From positions 22,294,961 through 22,358,960 of the forward strand of contig CM067446.1 in NCBI GenBank assembly GCA_034508935.3: DNA of 64,000 nucleotides, written 5' to 3'. Positions within the stretch are counted from its first letter, which is position 1. Every line of letters starts with the position of its first letter. The translations under genes were made by a program, and so were the position numbers. Below, in pieces: positions 52,761 to 62,689 of this stretch. The notes under the pieces were generated by a model. That model saw only the letters and a program-made list of their open reading frames with translations, ran no database searches and was not told where the DNA came from. The stretch is from Berghia stephanieae. Lineage: Eukaryota; Mollusca; Gastropoda; Nudibranchia; Aeolidiidae.

Positions 52761-53264
52761 GCGGGCAGGGAGGTACATACTGTGTCTTCTTTCCCCATAT
52801 ATCTATTTTCCAACATGCTTTCTGTCTTTGTCTTGGAATGAGATTACTTGGTTTCTTTCCTGGCCCTGGTCAGGGCCTGGCTGGGAGGGAAACAGTCAAG
52901 TGCATAGTTATTGTTTTGGGAGATGATATTTTTTTCCTTGTAAATCATCTCTGTTATGCATTGTATTATGCTTAGTTTACAAATTATATTATATAATTTG
53001 TAAGCATTTGAGTGTGTTCCTCTTAGTTCGGGCCTGTGCTTGTGTCTGGATGAGACTTTTAGGTGATCTCAAACTAAGTACTTTGATAGTGTGCTCTTGG
53101 AATCTACATCTGTTTCCTATTTGAACCAATTCCCCTTTGTCTCACCTTTTCTTTTGTGCTTTAATTGTAATTCTAGAACTTTTTACTATCCCATTTTCTT
53201 CCTTTTTACTGGCGCTTATATGACCTTAATGTGTTGCAAGCGCCGTAAAACCCTTAAAACAAAC
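52761..53264 (+). repeat. Repeat family A copy A12, 5'-truncated, with 13-bp TSD
   Basis: AAATCTCGGAAGT flanks it at 52748-52760 and 53265-53277. The copy begins inside the head (GCGGGCAGGGAGGTACATAC) and ends CCCTTAAAACAAAC. Tail hairpin GGCGCT/AGCGCC at 53211-53216/53239-53244. Truncation at the 5' end with a target duplication is the hallmark of LINE-type mobilisation. Confidence 0.93.
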
Positions 53265-53639
53265 AAATCTCGGAAGTCAAATTTGCGAATGCAAGAAAAA
53301 AAATTACCAGACTAACGGCAACCATTTTGAAAATCATAAGCACCAGTCAGACATGATGGTCAGTTTTCTTCCCCCACTGCAGCGTCGCGAAACTCACCTG
53401 ATCAATTCTCAGGGGAACTCTACTAATACTAAACCCATGTAAACTCAACACAACATTAGACCATTGCTAGCATCACCCTGCTCTCTCTATATAGTCTAAT
53501 ATGTCTCCATAACTACACGCAAGGTTCCGATAACTGCACGCTCTGCTTCGACCATCTTCTACATTTCCCATCCGATATTTTTACAACCATGTAACTCAAT
53601 GGCAATGGAACCGCACTTTTACATATCATAATTTATCGG

Positions 53640-54270
53640 GGACATGCGACAGTACCATGATGTGGTTACGATAGCTAATTACTTAATTACGTTTTACTCC
53701 ACGATAAATATTCGTCGTTCGCCAGGCCATGCGAGGTGTCATCATCATACAGTTAGTGTTAGAGTTTACATACGGCAGCAACCTCTTATGGTTTTCACAC
53801 TACTATGTTATGACGATCGACCCAATCAGCAAAGTCTGGTCCGCATTCGTGCACCGTCGCAAACCCGCCGGGTAGCATTGTCACAACACACCATTCGACT
53901 AGATGCTCTGCCGTCTCAGGTTCTTGCCCACAGCGGGTACATGTTGGACAGTCAGAAAGACCCCACCGATGAAGCGCACTGGCCGTGAGGCAGCTCCTCG
54001 ACCGAAGCCGATTCGCAGTCACCCAGTGTCTCCTCTTACTGGTATCAAAGCCTGGCAACATCTCACCAAGCTTAGAGGAGGTTAGTCCCCGCCCCACGAG
54101 GGATTGAATTCGTCCAAACCGACTTCCATCTCGTATGTGCAGCTTTAGACGTAGTCAGTCAGGGATTCTGCGTACTAGGGTTGCCGGGACTTATTTCGGC
54201 TCGAAACAGGGGCGCCGTCCATTATGCGCATCAGCAGCGGCGTGGCGTATTGACGGCATATGGTGGTGCC
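53640..54270 (-). mobile_element. LINE C-terminal and 3' end remnant
   Basis: On the minus strand, an intact stretch reads LPGFDTSKRRHWVTANRLRS, ASALHRWGLSDCPTCTRCGQ and EPETAEHLVEWC, the Cys/His cluster that ends many Jockey/CR1-group LINEs, then the stop after HNIVV. Sequence is clearly more GC-rich than the surroundings. The 5' part is separated from the RT remnants at 55.8-57.8 kb by a hAT fossil. Confidence 0.82.
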
Positions 54271-54584
54271 ATGATTAGAAGAAGAAAAATTCTTAAACAG
54301 TGAACAAGATTAAGAGGAGAGAGCACATGTTAAAAACTCTCTTTTTTGGAAGGGTGGGGGGAGGGTCGATGATTTCTACGAGTGTACAAAACTCACAAAA
54401 ACAAATAATTCATGAAAACAACAAGCCACAACACTGAGATACAAGTCCCGTGTGAAAAGGTCTTTGTAATTATTCTTTGTCAACCATTTAAAGGATTGGA
54501 TTTGGTAGATAATGCAATCAATATGTGATAAATGTAAATCAAAAGAGAAAAAAAAATCTATGACAGAAATTACTTACTTTTAGT

Positions 54585-55093
54585 ACTAGTTAAGAAAATC
54601 TGCACGGCGATGTTTCATCTCTGCAAATCTTTTTATAATTTGTTTATTGAAATCTGGAATAGCATTTGGCATCTATTTCAGCTTTGTGAATTGACAGAAT
54701 CATTAACGACTTTAACCGCTCCTGTTTCATTGAATTTCGCAAGAAATTTTCCACTCTTTTAAGGGTGCTAAAACAACGTTCAGGAGGTCAAGAAATACGA
54801 TGGAAGTGGTTAAGGTCACTATAGCCTATAGATGTCCATGATTTGTCAGTGTTTGTTGTATCTGTAAAAAGTAGACAATAAAAACAAAAGAAACGTGTTT
54901 TTTTTTTTTCTAAACTAGGGCGCCATTCATGCCTGTCATACCATGTCACTGAAAAAGAGCGTTTTCGAGATTTCCACTCCTGTGTTAATTCAAAATCAGT
55001 TGGTTGGTGAGGAACTAGTCTTTTTATTTCTAATTTGTCATCTAGTGTCGATCTCCCAAACGGTCGGTGAAGTAAAGAGTCAACTTGATTCAT
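54585..55093 (-). mobile_element. hAT transposon (ZMYM-like), internally deleted
   Basis: The N-terminal part (55093-54788) has a TTF-type zinc finger pattern: SVTWYDRHEW, then FFCFYCLLF and SWTSIGYSDLNHFHR. Directly downstream, minus-strand 54783-54590 reads ERCFSTLKRVENFLRNSMKQ, then ERLKSLMILSIHKAE, the C-terminal hAT dimerisation block. The RNase H-like core between them (normally 400 or more residues) is missing, leaving a two-ended derivative. Terminal inverted repeats were not identified. Confidence 0.8.
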
Positions 55094-55796
55094 TGCAATT
55101 CATTGTTTAACAAAACAAAACTTCAAAGTATATCTCAAATAATGGAAATCAGTGGAATACGATTAATGATTGCACAAATAAAAGGTAGATTCAGATCTTA
55201 AAGCATCACAAAGAAAAAATCACTCCACTTAAGTACTTAAGAAATCACACCAAAGTATAACTGTTGACAATCTTCGCTTTCTTTCTCTGACTGACACAAA
55301 TACACAAGCACACACACACAGACACAAATAAACACTCATACACACGTAACCATCAACGTGGTTTTTCTTTGCTGCTCAGAAATAAACTTCAGTGTTTTTG
55401 ACAGTTAATGTAATATTTTGGATGGCCGAAGTTACCCTAATTATGACGTCCAACGGTGGAGCTCTCAGATCCTGGCACAAGTCGAGGGTTTTTCCGCTAT
55501 TTGAAGATAGTATAATTCGTCCCAGTTTCTCGCTCAATCAGCTGTCGCGATACTAATGGATAGATCATTAACTGGAACTCGGATTGCTTTGCACCACGGT
55601 GTTTATTCAGTCGCGAATTCGCGCAGTGATGTCACCAACACACGAGTCGGCGCAGTGCGTGATTCGGAATCTTGAATAGAGTGGAGACTAAAAAGGCAGT
55701 ATGTTGTTGGCGAGTTGGCGAAAGACAGTGGAGTTAAAATTTCTCAGTTGTATTTTTAATTAAATTATGCCGTTAATGATTTTTAAAAGATTGGTG
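55094..55796. other. Intergenic, upstream flank of the hAT fossil
   Basis: A short (CA)n patch at 55309-55330 and a GC-richer part at 55440-55760 with GCGCAGTG twice, conceivably hAT sub-terminal sites. No gene. Confidence 0.35.
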
Positions 55797-56720
55797 CGGT
55801 GCCTGGCACCATTCGATCCAATGGCCCCACGCCACTGCGCATCAGAGGGGTATCCCCATTCCCTCTCTCTTTGATCTTACTCAGCCAGTTTCCCGTAATC
55901 GTCTCCCTCCGGACATCGGGGGGGCTGGATCGCTGCCATTATCGGGCCCCGTTCTCGTCAATCGCCCGGCCATGTGAGGCGTCATAGTCGTTACTGAGAG
56001 TTTACACCACTCATCCATGGTGTGTCCTTATGTATTAATTCTTCATAACTGCATACTCCTTGTCGACAATCTTCTACTTTTCCCAGCATTTTTGTTTTAC
56101 GATCAGTGTAAATCATTGACAATGGAACACACACTTTCACACATCATAAATTATCGGGAACATGCGATTTTACTATTCGGGTTCGGGCTCTTGACCACAA
56201 CGGGTACATGTAAAAAATTGTTGGACACGTGCAAGCCCCACTGATGAAGTGAGCGTGCCGTTAAGCAGGTTCTCAACCGAAGCCGCTAAGCCACCCAATG
56301 TCTCCTCTTGCTGATGGAAAAGTATGGCAACTTCTCCTCCAGTTTCGAGGAGTCGATGTCCCTGCCCCCTTGAGTCATTGCATTCGTCCAAACCGACTAT
56401 CATCTCGTGCATATGCAACTCTGTCGTAAGTAAATTACGTACAAGGGTTGCTGGGACTTATTTTGGCTCGAAACAGAGACATCGTCCAGTATGCGCTTGA
56501 GAGGGGTATCCTCATTCCCTTTCTCTTTGATCTTATCAAGCCAGTTGTTTGTAATAGTAATAGTCTCCCGCTGGACATCGGGGGCTGGATGGCTGCCATA
56601 ATCGGGCCCCATTCTCTAGGCGTTGTTGCCAACGTTCCGGACACTTTGTGCATGGACTTGCGAAGTTTTACGTCTACCTTCTCAACTATCTTGCTTCTGT
56701 CCCACACTGGAGCTTAACAC
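55797..56720 (-). mobile_element. LINE remnants, C-terminal part, with internal duplication
   Basis: The minus strand reads WDRSKIVEKVDVKLRKSM, KVSGTLATTPREWGP and LLLLQTTGLIRSKRKGMRIP, then a decayed CTRCGQEPE block near 56180. The stretch 55835-55955 repeats 56495-56615 (GAGGGGTATCC, CATTCCCT, GGACATCGGGGG, CTGCCAT, ATCGGGCCCC), so two copies or a rearrangement are present. Same family as 53640-54270. Confidence 0.72.
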
Positions 56721-56725
56721 TCCGC

Positions 56726-56785
56726 GGTGGAATAGCATAGTGGTAGTGCGGACATCCTCAGGAATCCCAAGTTGATCCCGCCAGC
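56726..56785 (+). repeat. tRNA-like SINE head
   Basis: TAGCATAGTGGTAGTGCGG resembles box A, and AGTTGATCCCG box B, at tRNA-like spacing. It lies between two LINE pieces. Arms are not well paired; not a working tRNA. Confidence 0.45.
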
Positions 56786-56869
56786 TTCCTCAGAAGACTA
56801 TTGCGTTTGTCTATCTTAAGGCCAACTCCGAGATGCACCCGATAGGTAATGCTGGTCTAGCGTAACCCC

Positions 56870-57790
56870 CAGGTCTTTCGGATTCGGTTCATATGGGAGA
56901 AGCTGGTCCTCGCATAGATGCAGTGGCAACGGTTTTAGAAGTGTTCATCTTCGGGTACCACTTGTCAAAGTAGGATTTGAGTCTAGTGACGTCCTCTCTG
57001 AGTACGCTCTCGAGACTGGTCCACACTTTACTTTGAGTAACGAGTGCCCAGTCGTTCGCGTATCCCAGCCTCAAGGAGGAAATGTTCGGCATGCCGCTAA
57101 TGTAGACATTAAACAACATTGGCGCTAGAACCGAACCCTGGGGGACCCATTCTTCAATATCCTAACTTTACTCGTAGCGTCTCCCAGCGCGACGTGGAAT
57201 TGCCTTTCCCCTAAGATTGAAGAGAACAACTTCAAGGTCTTTTTGCACCTTATGATCCTTGCAAGTTTCAGCATTAATCCTTCGCATAGACCGTATCGTA
57301 CGCCGCCGATAGGTCTACGAATACAGCACCAGTTTGATGTTTTCGCTCGAACCCTGTCTCAAAATGTTCTGTAAGGGCAATGACCTGTTCCGTGGTGCAC
57401 CTCCCTTCCCTAAAGCTTCTAGCCCCATCGGTTTAATAAAACTCGCTCCATCAATTTGTACAAGCAACTCAATAGTGATATGGGTCTCTAACTGGCTGCT
57501 TCCGTCGGTTTCCCTGGCTTCAGGATGGCAACTATATTTGATGCTTCCACACTTGTGGGGGCTTTCCTTTTTCAAGGACACCAGACATTGCCGCTGCCAA
57601 CCAGGCCCGTACCCTGGGGCCCAGATGCGTACTCATATACACCGTCTATCTATGCTGCCTTGCCGTTCTTTATATCACTAATGGCTGCATCCACTTCTCG
57701 GGGACTGAACGGGGATGTCCAGTCCGACTCCTACGCTGGTAGCGAGTCCAAAATCGTACGGTAAGCCTGATTAGGGACCCGTTTGCTACG
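56870..57790 (-). mobile_element. LINE reverse transcriptase remnant
   Basis: The minus strand reads LFNVYISGMPNISSLRLGYA, then NDWALVTQSKVWTSLESVL and REDVTRLKSYFDKWYPKMNT. GYANDW stands where the catalytic YADD is expected. The upstream part to 57790 is decayed RT. Frames change several times; dead. Confidence 0.8.
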
Positions 57791-57906
57791 ACTCTTTTAT
57801 TCCTGGCAATTGTATCTACCTCACACTCTGGTGCAGCCTTCGCGTAATTCCGGTCCGGATCCAATTTCTTTATCAGTCGCAAAGCGTGGCGGCGAGAGTG
57901 TGTAAA

Positions 57907-57972
57907 GTCGGCTATATAGCCTAGTGGTATGACACTCGCTTTCGGATCGGAAGGTCCTGGGTTCGAGGCTCC
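57907..57972 (+). repeat. tRNA-derived SINE head (Pro-like) or tRNA pseudogene
   Basis: TAGCCTAGTGGTATGACACT, CGCTTTCGGATCGGAAGGTC and TGGGTTCGAGGC follow the order and spacing of tRNA-Pro. The anticodon position is altered and the acceptor stem does not pair, so it is a SINE or pseudogene. Confidence 0.6.
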
Positions 57973-58013
57973 ATTACTACTTTTCGTACCATATTTGTAT
58001 CAAACACGATTCA

Positions 58014-58037
58014 ATATATATATATATATATATAATA

Positions 58038-58107
<70 letters not shown>

Positions 58108-58119
58108 GTGTGTGTGTGT
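58014..58119 (+). repeat. (TA)n(GT)n microsatellite
   Basis: TA tract to about 58091, then TGTATG and (GT)n. It follows the tRNA-like head by about 40 bp and may be the tail of that SINE. Confidence 0.9.
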
Positions 58120-59243
58120 TTCGACGATGATGAAATGATGGTAGTGTTGGTGTCACTGATCAAGAAGCTAGAGTGATAAAGTTGATGGCAATGGTGACGC
58201 TATAGTGTGCGCTTATGGTATTGGTATTTAAATGATTGTTTTCTAGAGTGGTGGTTGCTGAGATGATAGTTATGATTTTGCTAGTGATGGCAATGATTGA
58301 TATGACCATGGTAATGGTAGGTATAATGCTATTGTAGTGATATTGATTGTGGTGCTGGTACTTATGATATTGTGCAAATGATGGTGGTAGCGATTCTGAT
58401 GGTAATGATTATGTTGTAAAAGTGCTTGTGATAATGATGATGATGGCTTTGAAATTGATGTGGATCGACGTGCACTTATTTTCAGGTCTGATAACCATTT
58501 CCTTATGGGCTAATTGTTGTAATGGAAATCTAAAAAAAAATGACGCAAAATATTGTCCATTATACAACAATGTTAAACTTGGCCCATCAGTGGGTTCGGA
58601 TGTCAGACCTGCGTGTTTGTGGATGCTTTGTTAACCTACAATGCAGCACAAATCCCTTTCGAAATGGTATTCTTTTTTCCACTATAAAACAATAAGTCGA
58701 ATGTTTGGCAGGTCTGTATCACTGAGAATATATACACACTTTAGTTGTAGTAATATCTATTGAAAACCACCTTGAATGGCGATAAGCCAAATTACACATC
58801 TGGAATACAACATTTGCATACAAAGTTGTTTGAGTACAGAATTATTGAGAAAAAGCGTGGATTTATTTTTCTTGTAACCATTGTTTACAATGTATCAAGA
58901 TTATTATGTATATATTTCCGTCTTTTTATTATTTTTTTTTATTTTAAACTAAAGTTAGGACTTTGTTTTTGGCCAGTAATCGTAACTTTATCAGACTTAT
59001 TAGACCCCTGCCCAGATCAAAATAACAACCCCAACACCCCTGACAACATTAACCCTTGTTCTGAGTTTAAGAACATAGGCAAGTTATTGTTCTTAGGCCG
59101 AACTGGGCTTTTCTGTTCTGTATTAGTGCCGCGCTGAAGACCGGTCTGGACCGGCAGTCCCACGGTCTTTTAGCTGTGAACCGAAGACCGGTCCCATAGG
59201 GGAAGACCGGCGGCGGTCCTCACTTCTTATCACCTTTCAACTA
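58120..59243. other. Intergenic, no gene seen
   Basis: A degenerate GATGATGG-rich part to 58450, then AT-rich DNA. Near 59117-59230, AGTGCCGCGCTGAAGACC and repeated GACCGGTC words relate to the termini of element E1 just downstream. Confidence 0.4.
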
Positions 59244-59555
59244 GTGCGGGCGGTCCTTGCAAGGACCACGGTCCTACGGTCTCGCGCCATAGCCTACTAC
59301 TTCCCCAGCGATTCGTTGCTTCGGTTGCCTATCTTCCACCAATCACCACCCATCCCACTTAATTAATCGCACCCACCCCCCTTTGCCATACACTAAACGA
59401 CACAGACGACCATACAGGCAGACGACCACCAACCTCCACTCCGCAAACCGCCCTTTCGTGTGTGAGATGGGGGAACAGGAGGCGCACGCCTTGGACGATT
59501 CCATTATACGGGGTAAATTTCAAAATTTACTACACCACAATGATCGCAATATAAT

Positions 59556-59620
59556 ATAATGAACTTATATAGCGCCTAGTTCCAATTTGGAATTGCTCAC
59601 TGGCGCTTTACATCAACACA
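59556..59620 (+). repeat. Hairpin repeat of the TATATAGCGCC type
   Basis: AGCGCCTAGTTCCAATTTGG, then AATTGCTCACTGGCGCTTTA: AGCGCC pairs with GGCGCT and TTCCAA with TTGGAA. This resembles a hairpin seen in repeats of several marine invertebrates. It sits inside E1. Confidence 0.5.
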
Positions 59621-59971
59621 TCATGTATGATATACAAATATAGAACTGGCATGTTAAAACCACACAAATTCGATGATAACATAATATATTATAACAAAAT
59701 ACATACTAAGAGTCCAAATTATATGCCCTACAGAAAAGCTCAGTTTTTAACCGTTTTCTAAAGATAAGTGGATTTTCACTATTTTTAGTTTCAATATTGA
59801 TGGAGTTCCACAGTCGGGGGGCATGGTGGTCAAAGGATTTCTCATGAAAAACTAACGATTTTGGGGTTCCCTTAGGATATTTAAATTAGCAATGACAATG
59901 ATCTATGGTGAAGGCATGACCCCTCTTCTCTAATGGGTTATTGTTTGAAATGTATGTGACTACTAAAGATG

Positions 59972-59972
59972 T

Positions 59973-60010
<38 letters not shown>
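59972..60010 (+). repeat. (GT)n microsatellite
   Basis: GT tract inside E1. A second GT run followed by G tract is at about 60460-60490. Confidence 0.9.
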
Positions 60011-60011
<1 letters not shown>

Positions 60012-60230
60012 GAACCTAGCAAGTAGCAAATCCGATTTTTGTTTTCTTTTGTCCATCTCTTGTCACCACTCCTTTCTATCGCAGTGTTGTCATTAAAAAT
60101 AATACAATAATATTAAAATTTCGTTTGGTGTTTTTACTAATCAAATAATATGAGTTTCATTAGTTTCTTCCTTCCAAAAAACCCAGTTATAACGTCTGAA
60201 TTTTAAAAAAGTCCAATAGAATATTTGGGG

Positions 60231-60304
60231 ACCCCGATAGCTCAGTTGATAGAGCACTCTCTTTATACGCAAAGGGCCAGAGATCGATCCCGGTGCAGTC
60301 GAGT
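60231..60304 (+). repeat. tRNA-derived SINE head
   Basis: GATAGCTCAGTTGATAGAGC gives a perfect D arm (GCTC/GAGC) and GATCGATCCC a box B. Anticodon and T arms are imperfect. A T run and a CTACTCAGC/GGTAGCTGAG hairpin follow, as in SINE bodies. Confidence 0.65.
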
Positions 60305-60903
60305 TTTTTCTGAATCCCTGTCTACTCAGCAATGAATGGGTAGCTGAGTTTGTTAGATCTGGCGAAAAGTCACCATCGACCCCTCTTATTACCTCATCCA
60401 CCCCCTCTTATTATAACTTCACGTCTCTCTCTTACTCTTCAATGCTCGCTGCCCTCTAATGTGTGTGTGTGGGGGGGGGGGGAGGGGGGTAGGAGTTGCG
60501 TGTGTGTATCAACGCCACGAACAACTCGATCAACGCCTTGGGCGATGCCATTATCTCCGTTAATGGGGATAAATTTCAAATTTTATTAAATTATCGAAGT
60601 AACAATGAAGTACGGTGAGCAAATAAAGAAGGCATCACCCCTCTTCTCTAATTAGGTTACAATTTGAAATGAGTGTGACTACTCCGTGTGTTTTACTCCT
60701 GTAGACCACGGTTTTCATCGTGTAGCGGTCTTTAACGGTTCAAGAATGAACGATCCCACGGTCTCAAAGGTCAAACCGGTTCGAATTTCCAACAGTCTCT
60801 CAGGAATGTTCAATGTCGAAAAGGACCGGTCCTTGCGGTCTTCATTTCCCAAGGACCGTAGGATCGTGGTCCTTAAGCTTGCCAAGGACCGCCCCGCACT
60901 ATA

Positions 60904-61421
60904 GAGCAGTAAAGTTAGGTGCCCCAAACGTAAACAATAACAAGTTGCTAGTGATTTCCGTTAGGGACCGGAATAATTTACGCACAATATAGGTCTCCCA
61001 ATTTTGTAGTTTGCGTTGTAGGCAATACACTTTCAGTATTGAAAATATGTTTACATAAAATCTAACAGTTGCAGAAATAATAATATAAGGCTAAATTATT
61101 ATGAAAATCAGGCTCCGAATAATTCTCGTTTTGTTCACACCAGCGCAATAATTTGCTCTGGTCTAAAAACTTGACTGTAACTTTTGATAAATTTTAGAAA
61201 ATATTACCTTTTGTTCCATAAAATATCCATATCTAGACATTATTTGATGCATGATCGAGTATTTATGAATATGTGTTTCTTTTACCACCTAACAGCCAAA
61301 TTTTAAAGGTTATTTTTTTCTATTATTTACATTGGAACGTGAGCTGTCAAGACAGGAACATGTGGTTTGCCACGTGCTTCTCGACCTTTGTTTACGTTTG
61401 GGGCACCTAACTTTACTGCTC
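60904..61421. mobile_element. Element E2: MITE with perfect long TIRs
   Basis: The ends, starting GAGCAGTAAAGTTAGGTGCC, are identical inverted repeats of more than 33 bp, flanked by TA (60902-60903 and 61422-61423). The centre is non-coding. Perfect ends imply recent activity. Confidence 0.85.
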
Positions 61422-61425
61422 TATA

Positions 61426-61680
61426 GAACAGTAAAGTTGGTGCAATAAAATAAACAATATCACGTGACCGGACATTTGACATCAAACGTGACCCAGATTT
61501 TTTTTATAAATGACCCGAACTATGCTGCAATTGACCTTTAGTAATGTCATGCGCATCCAACCAACTTTTTGTTTACATGTTGCTAAGGCAGCAAACTGAA
61601 GTTGGCGCGAATAAATTCAAGCTGTTTACTCCGAGTCTGAGATAGCTAGGGAGGCCACGATCATATTTTTTTATCGCAAA
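61426..61680 (+). mobile_element. Element E3: start of a related TIR element
   Basis: Right after the TA that closes E2, GAACAGTAAAGTTGGTGC resembles the E2 terminus. No matching right end was found; the extent is a guess. Confidence 0.4.
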
Positions 61681-62034
61681 ATGCCCCTTCTTTTATTTTA
61701 TAGGAAAACCATAATCATGGTTCCCCCTCCTCCCGTAAACAAAACCATATCTATGTCCAGGGAAACGAAGATGGTTGCTTGTTTTTGGTTAAGGCGGACC
61801 ATACTTTTTTTTTTTTTTTACAGCGCATCAAATGATCAAAGTCAAAGCATACGGTCAATGTAATGAAGAGAGTAAATTCGAATCTATCTCCTATCTCTTC
61901 GCTCAGATGACCCTTTTGACAGAAGACAACTACTACTTCTACACTATAACTATAACTGCACTACCACTACTGTATTATAACCACTGATACTGATACCACA
62001 AAACTATAGACTTTTATACTATCTAGAACTAATG

Positions 62035-62340
62035 GACCGTATGGCTTAGCGGTACGGTTTTCGTCTTGTCACAAAAGTCGAGCAATGCCAATGCTAAGTG
62101 TGATCAGTAATAGGATGGGTGACTAATCGTAAAAAATTATACACACATTACCCCACTCGATTGAATGAGTATCTGGCTACAGAAATGGCGGTTAGTGTAG
62201 TGACAGTTTAAACAAGGGTCGCCTAACAGGCTGTATGACAAAGAAATATGGTTCCATACGGCTTGTTGAAGTGGGGGGATAAATATGAAACATTGTGAAG
62301 CGCATTGCTCACAGCTATCTGTAGAAATGCGCTGTATAAA
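62035..62340 (+). repeat. SINE with 5S rRNA-like internal promoter
   Basis: AATGCTAAGTGTGATCAGTA, then GGATGGGTGAC, parallels the 5S box A, intermediate element and box C (GCTAAG...GTTAGTA...GGATGGGAGACC). The region ends with GAAGCGCATTGCTCACAGC and GAAATGCGCTGTATAAATAT, a tail common in SINEs of marine invertebrates. Confidence 0.5.
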
Positions 62341-62398
62341 TATTCATATTTATGTACTTGGTCCAACTGTTACTATTACTATTTCTACTACAAGACCT

Positions 62399-62550
<152 letters not shown>

Positions 62551-62689
62551 TAATAATAACAATAACGATTAATATTGTTGTTGTCAGTATCACCGTTTAT
62601 TATCAAGGATTTAAAAAAGTGTTAAAGATACTTGCAAAATGTTGGTGTTGTGTGTGTTGTAGTAATCCAGCGACGCAACTCTGTACTGT

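Larger units (their letters stand above)
59244..60899. mobile_element. Element E1: non-autonomous TIR transposon at TA
   Basis: Left end GTGCGGGCGGTCCTTGCAAG and right end, inverted, GTGCGGGGCGGTCCTTGGCA are imperfect terminal repeats that continue into ACCACGGTCCTACGGTC on both sides. TA flanks both ends (59242-59243; 60900-60901). Inside, the block TTGG(A/G)CGAT(T/G)CCATTAT to CCCCTCTTCTCTAAT occurs twice (about 59485-59985 and 60530-60700). No transposase. Confidence 0.7.
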
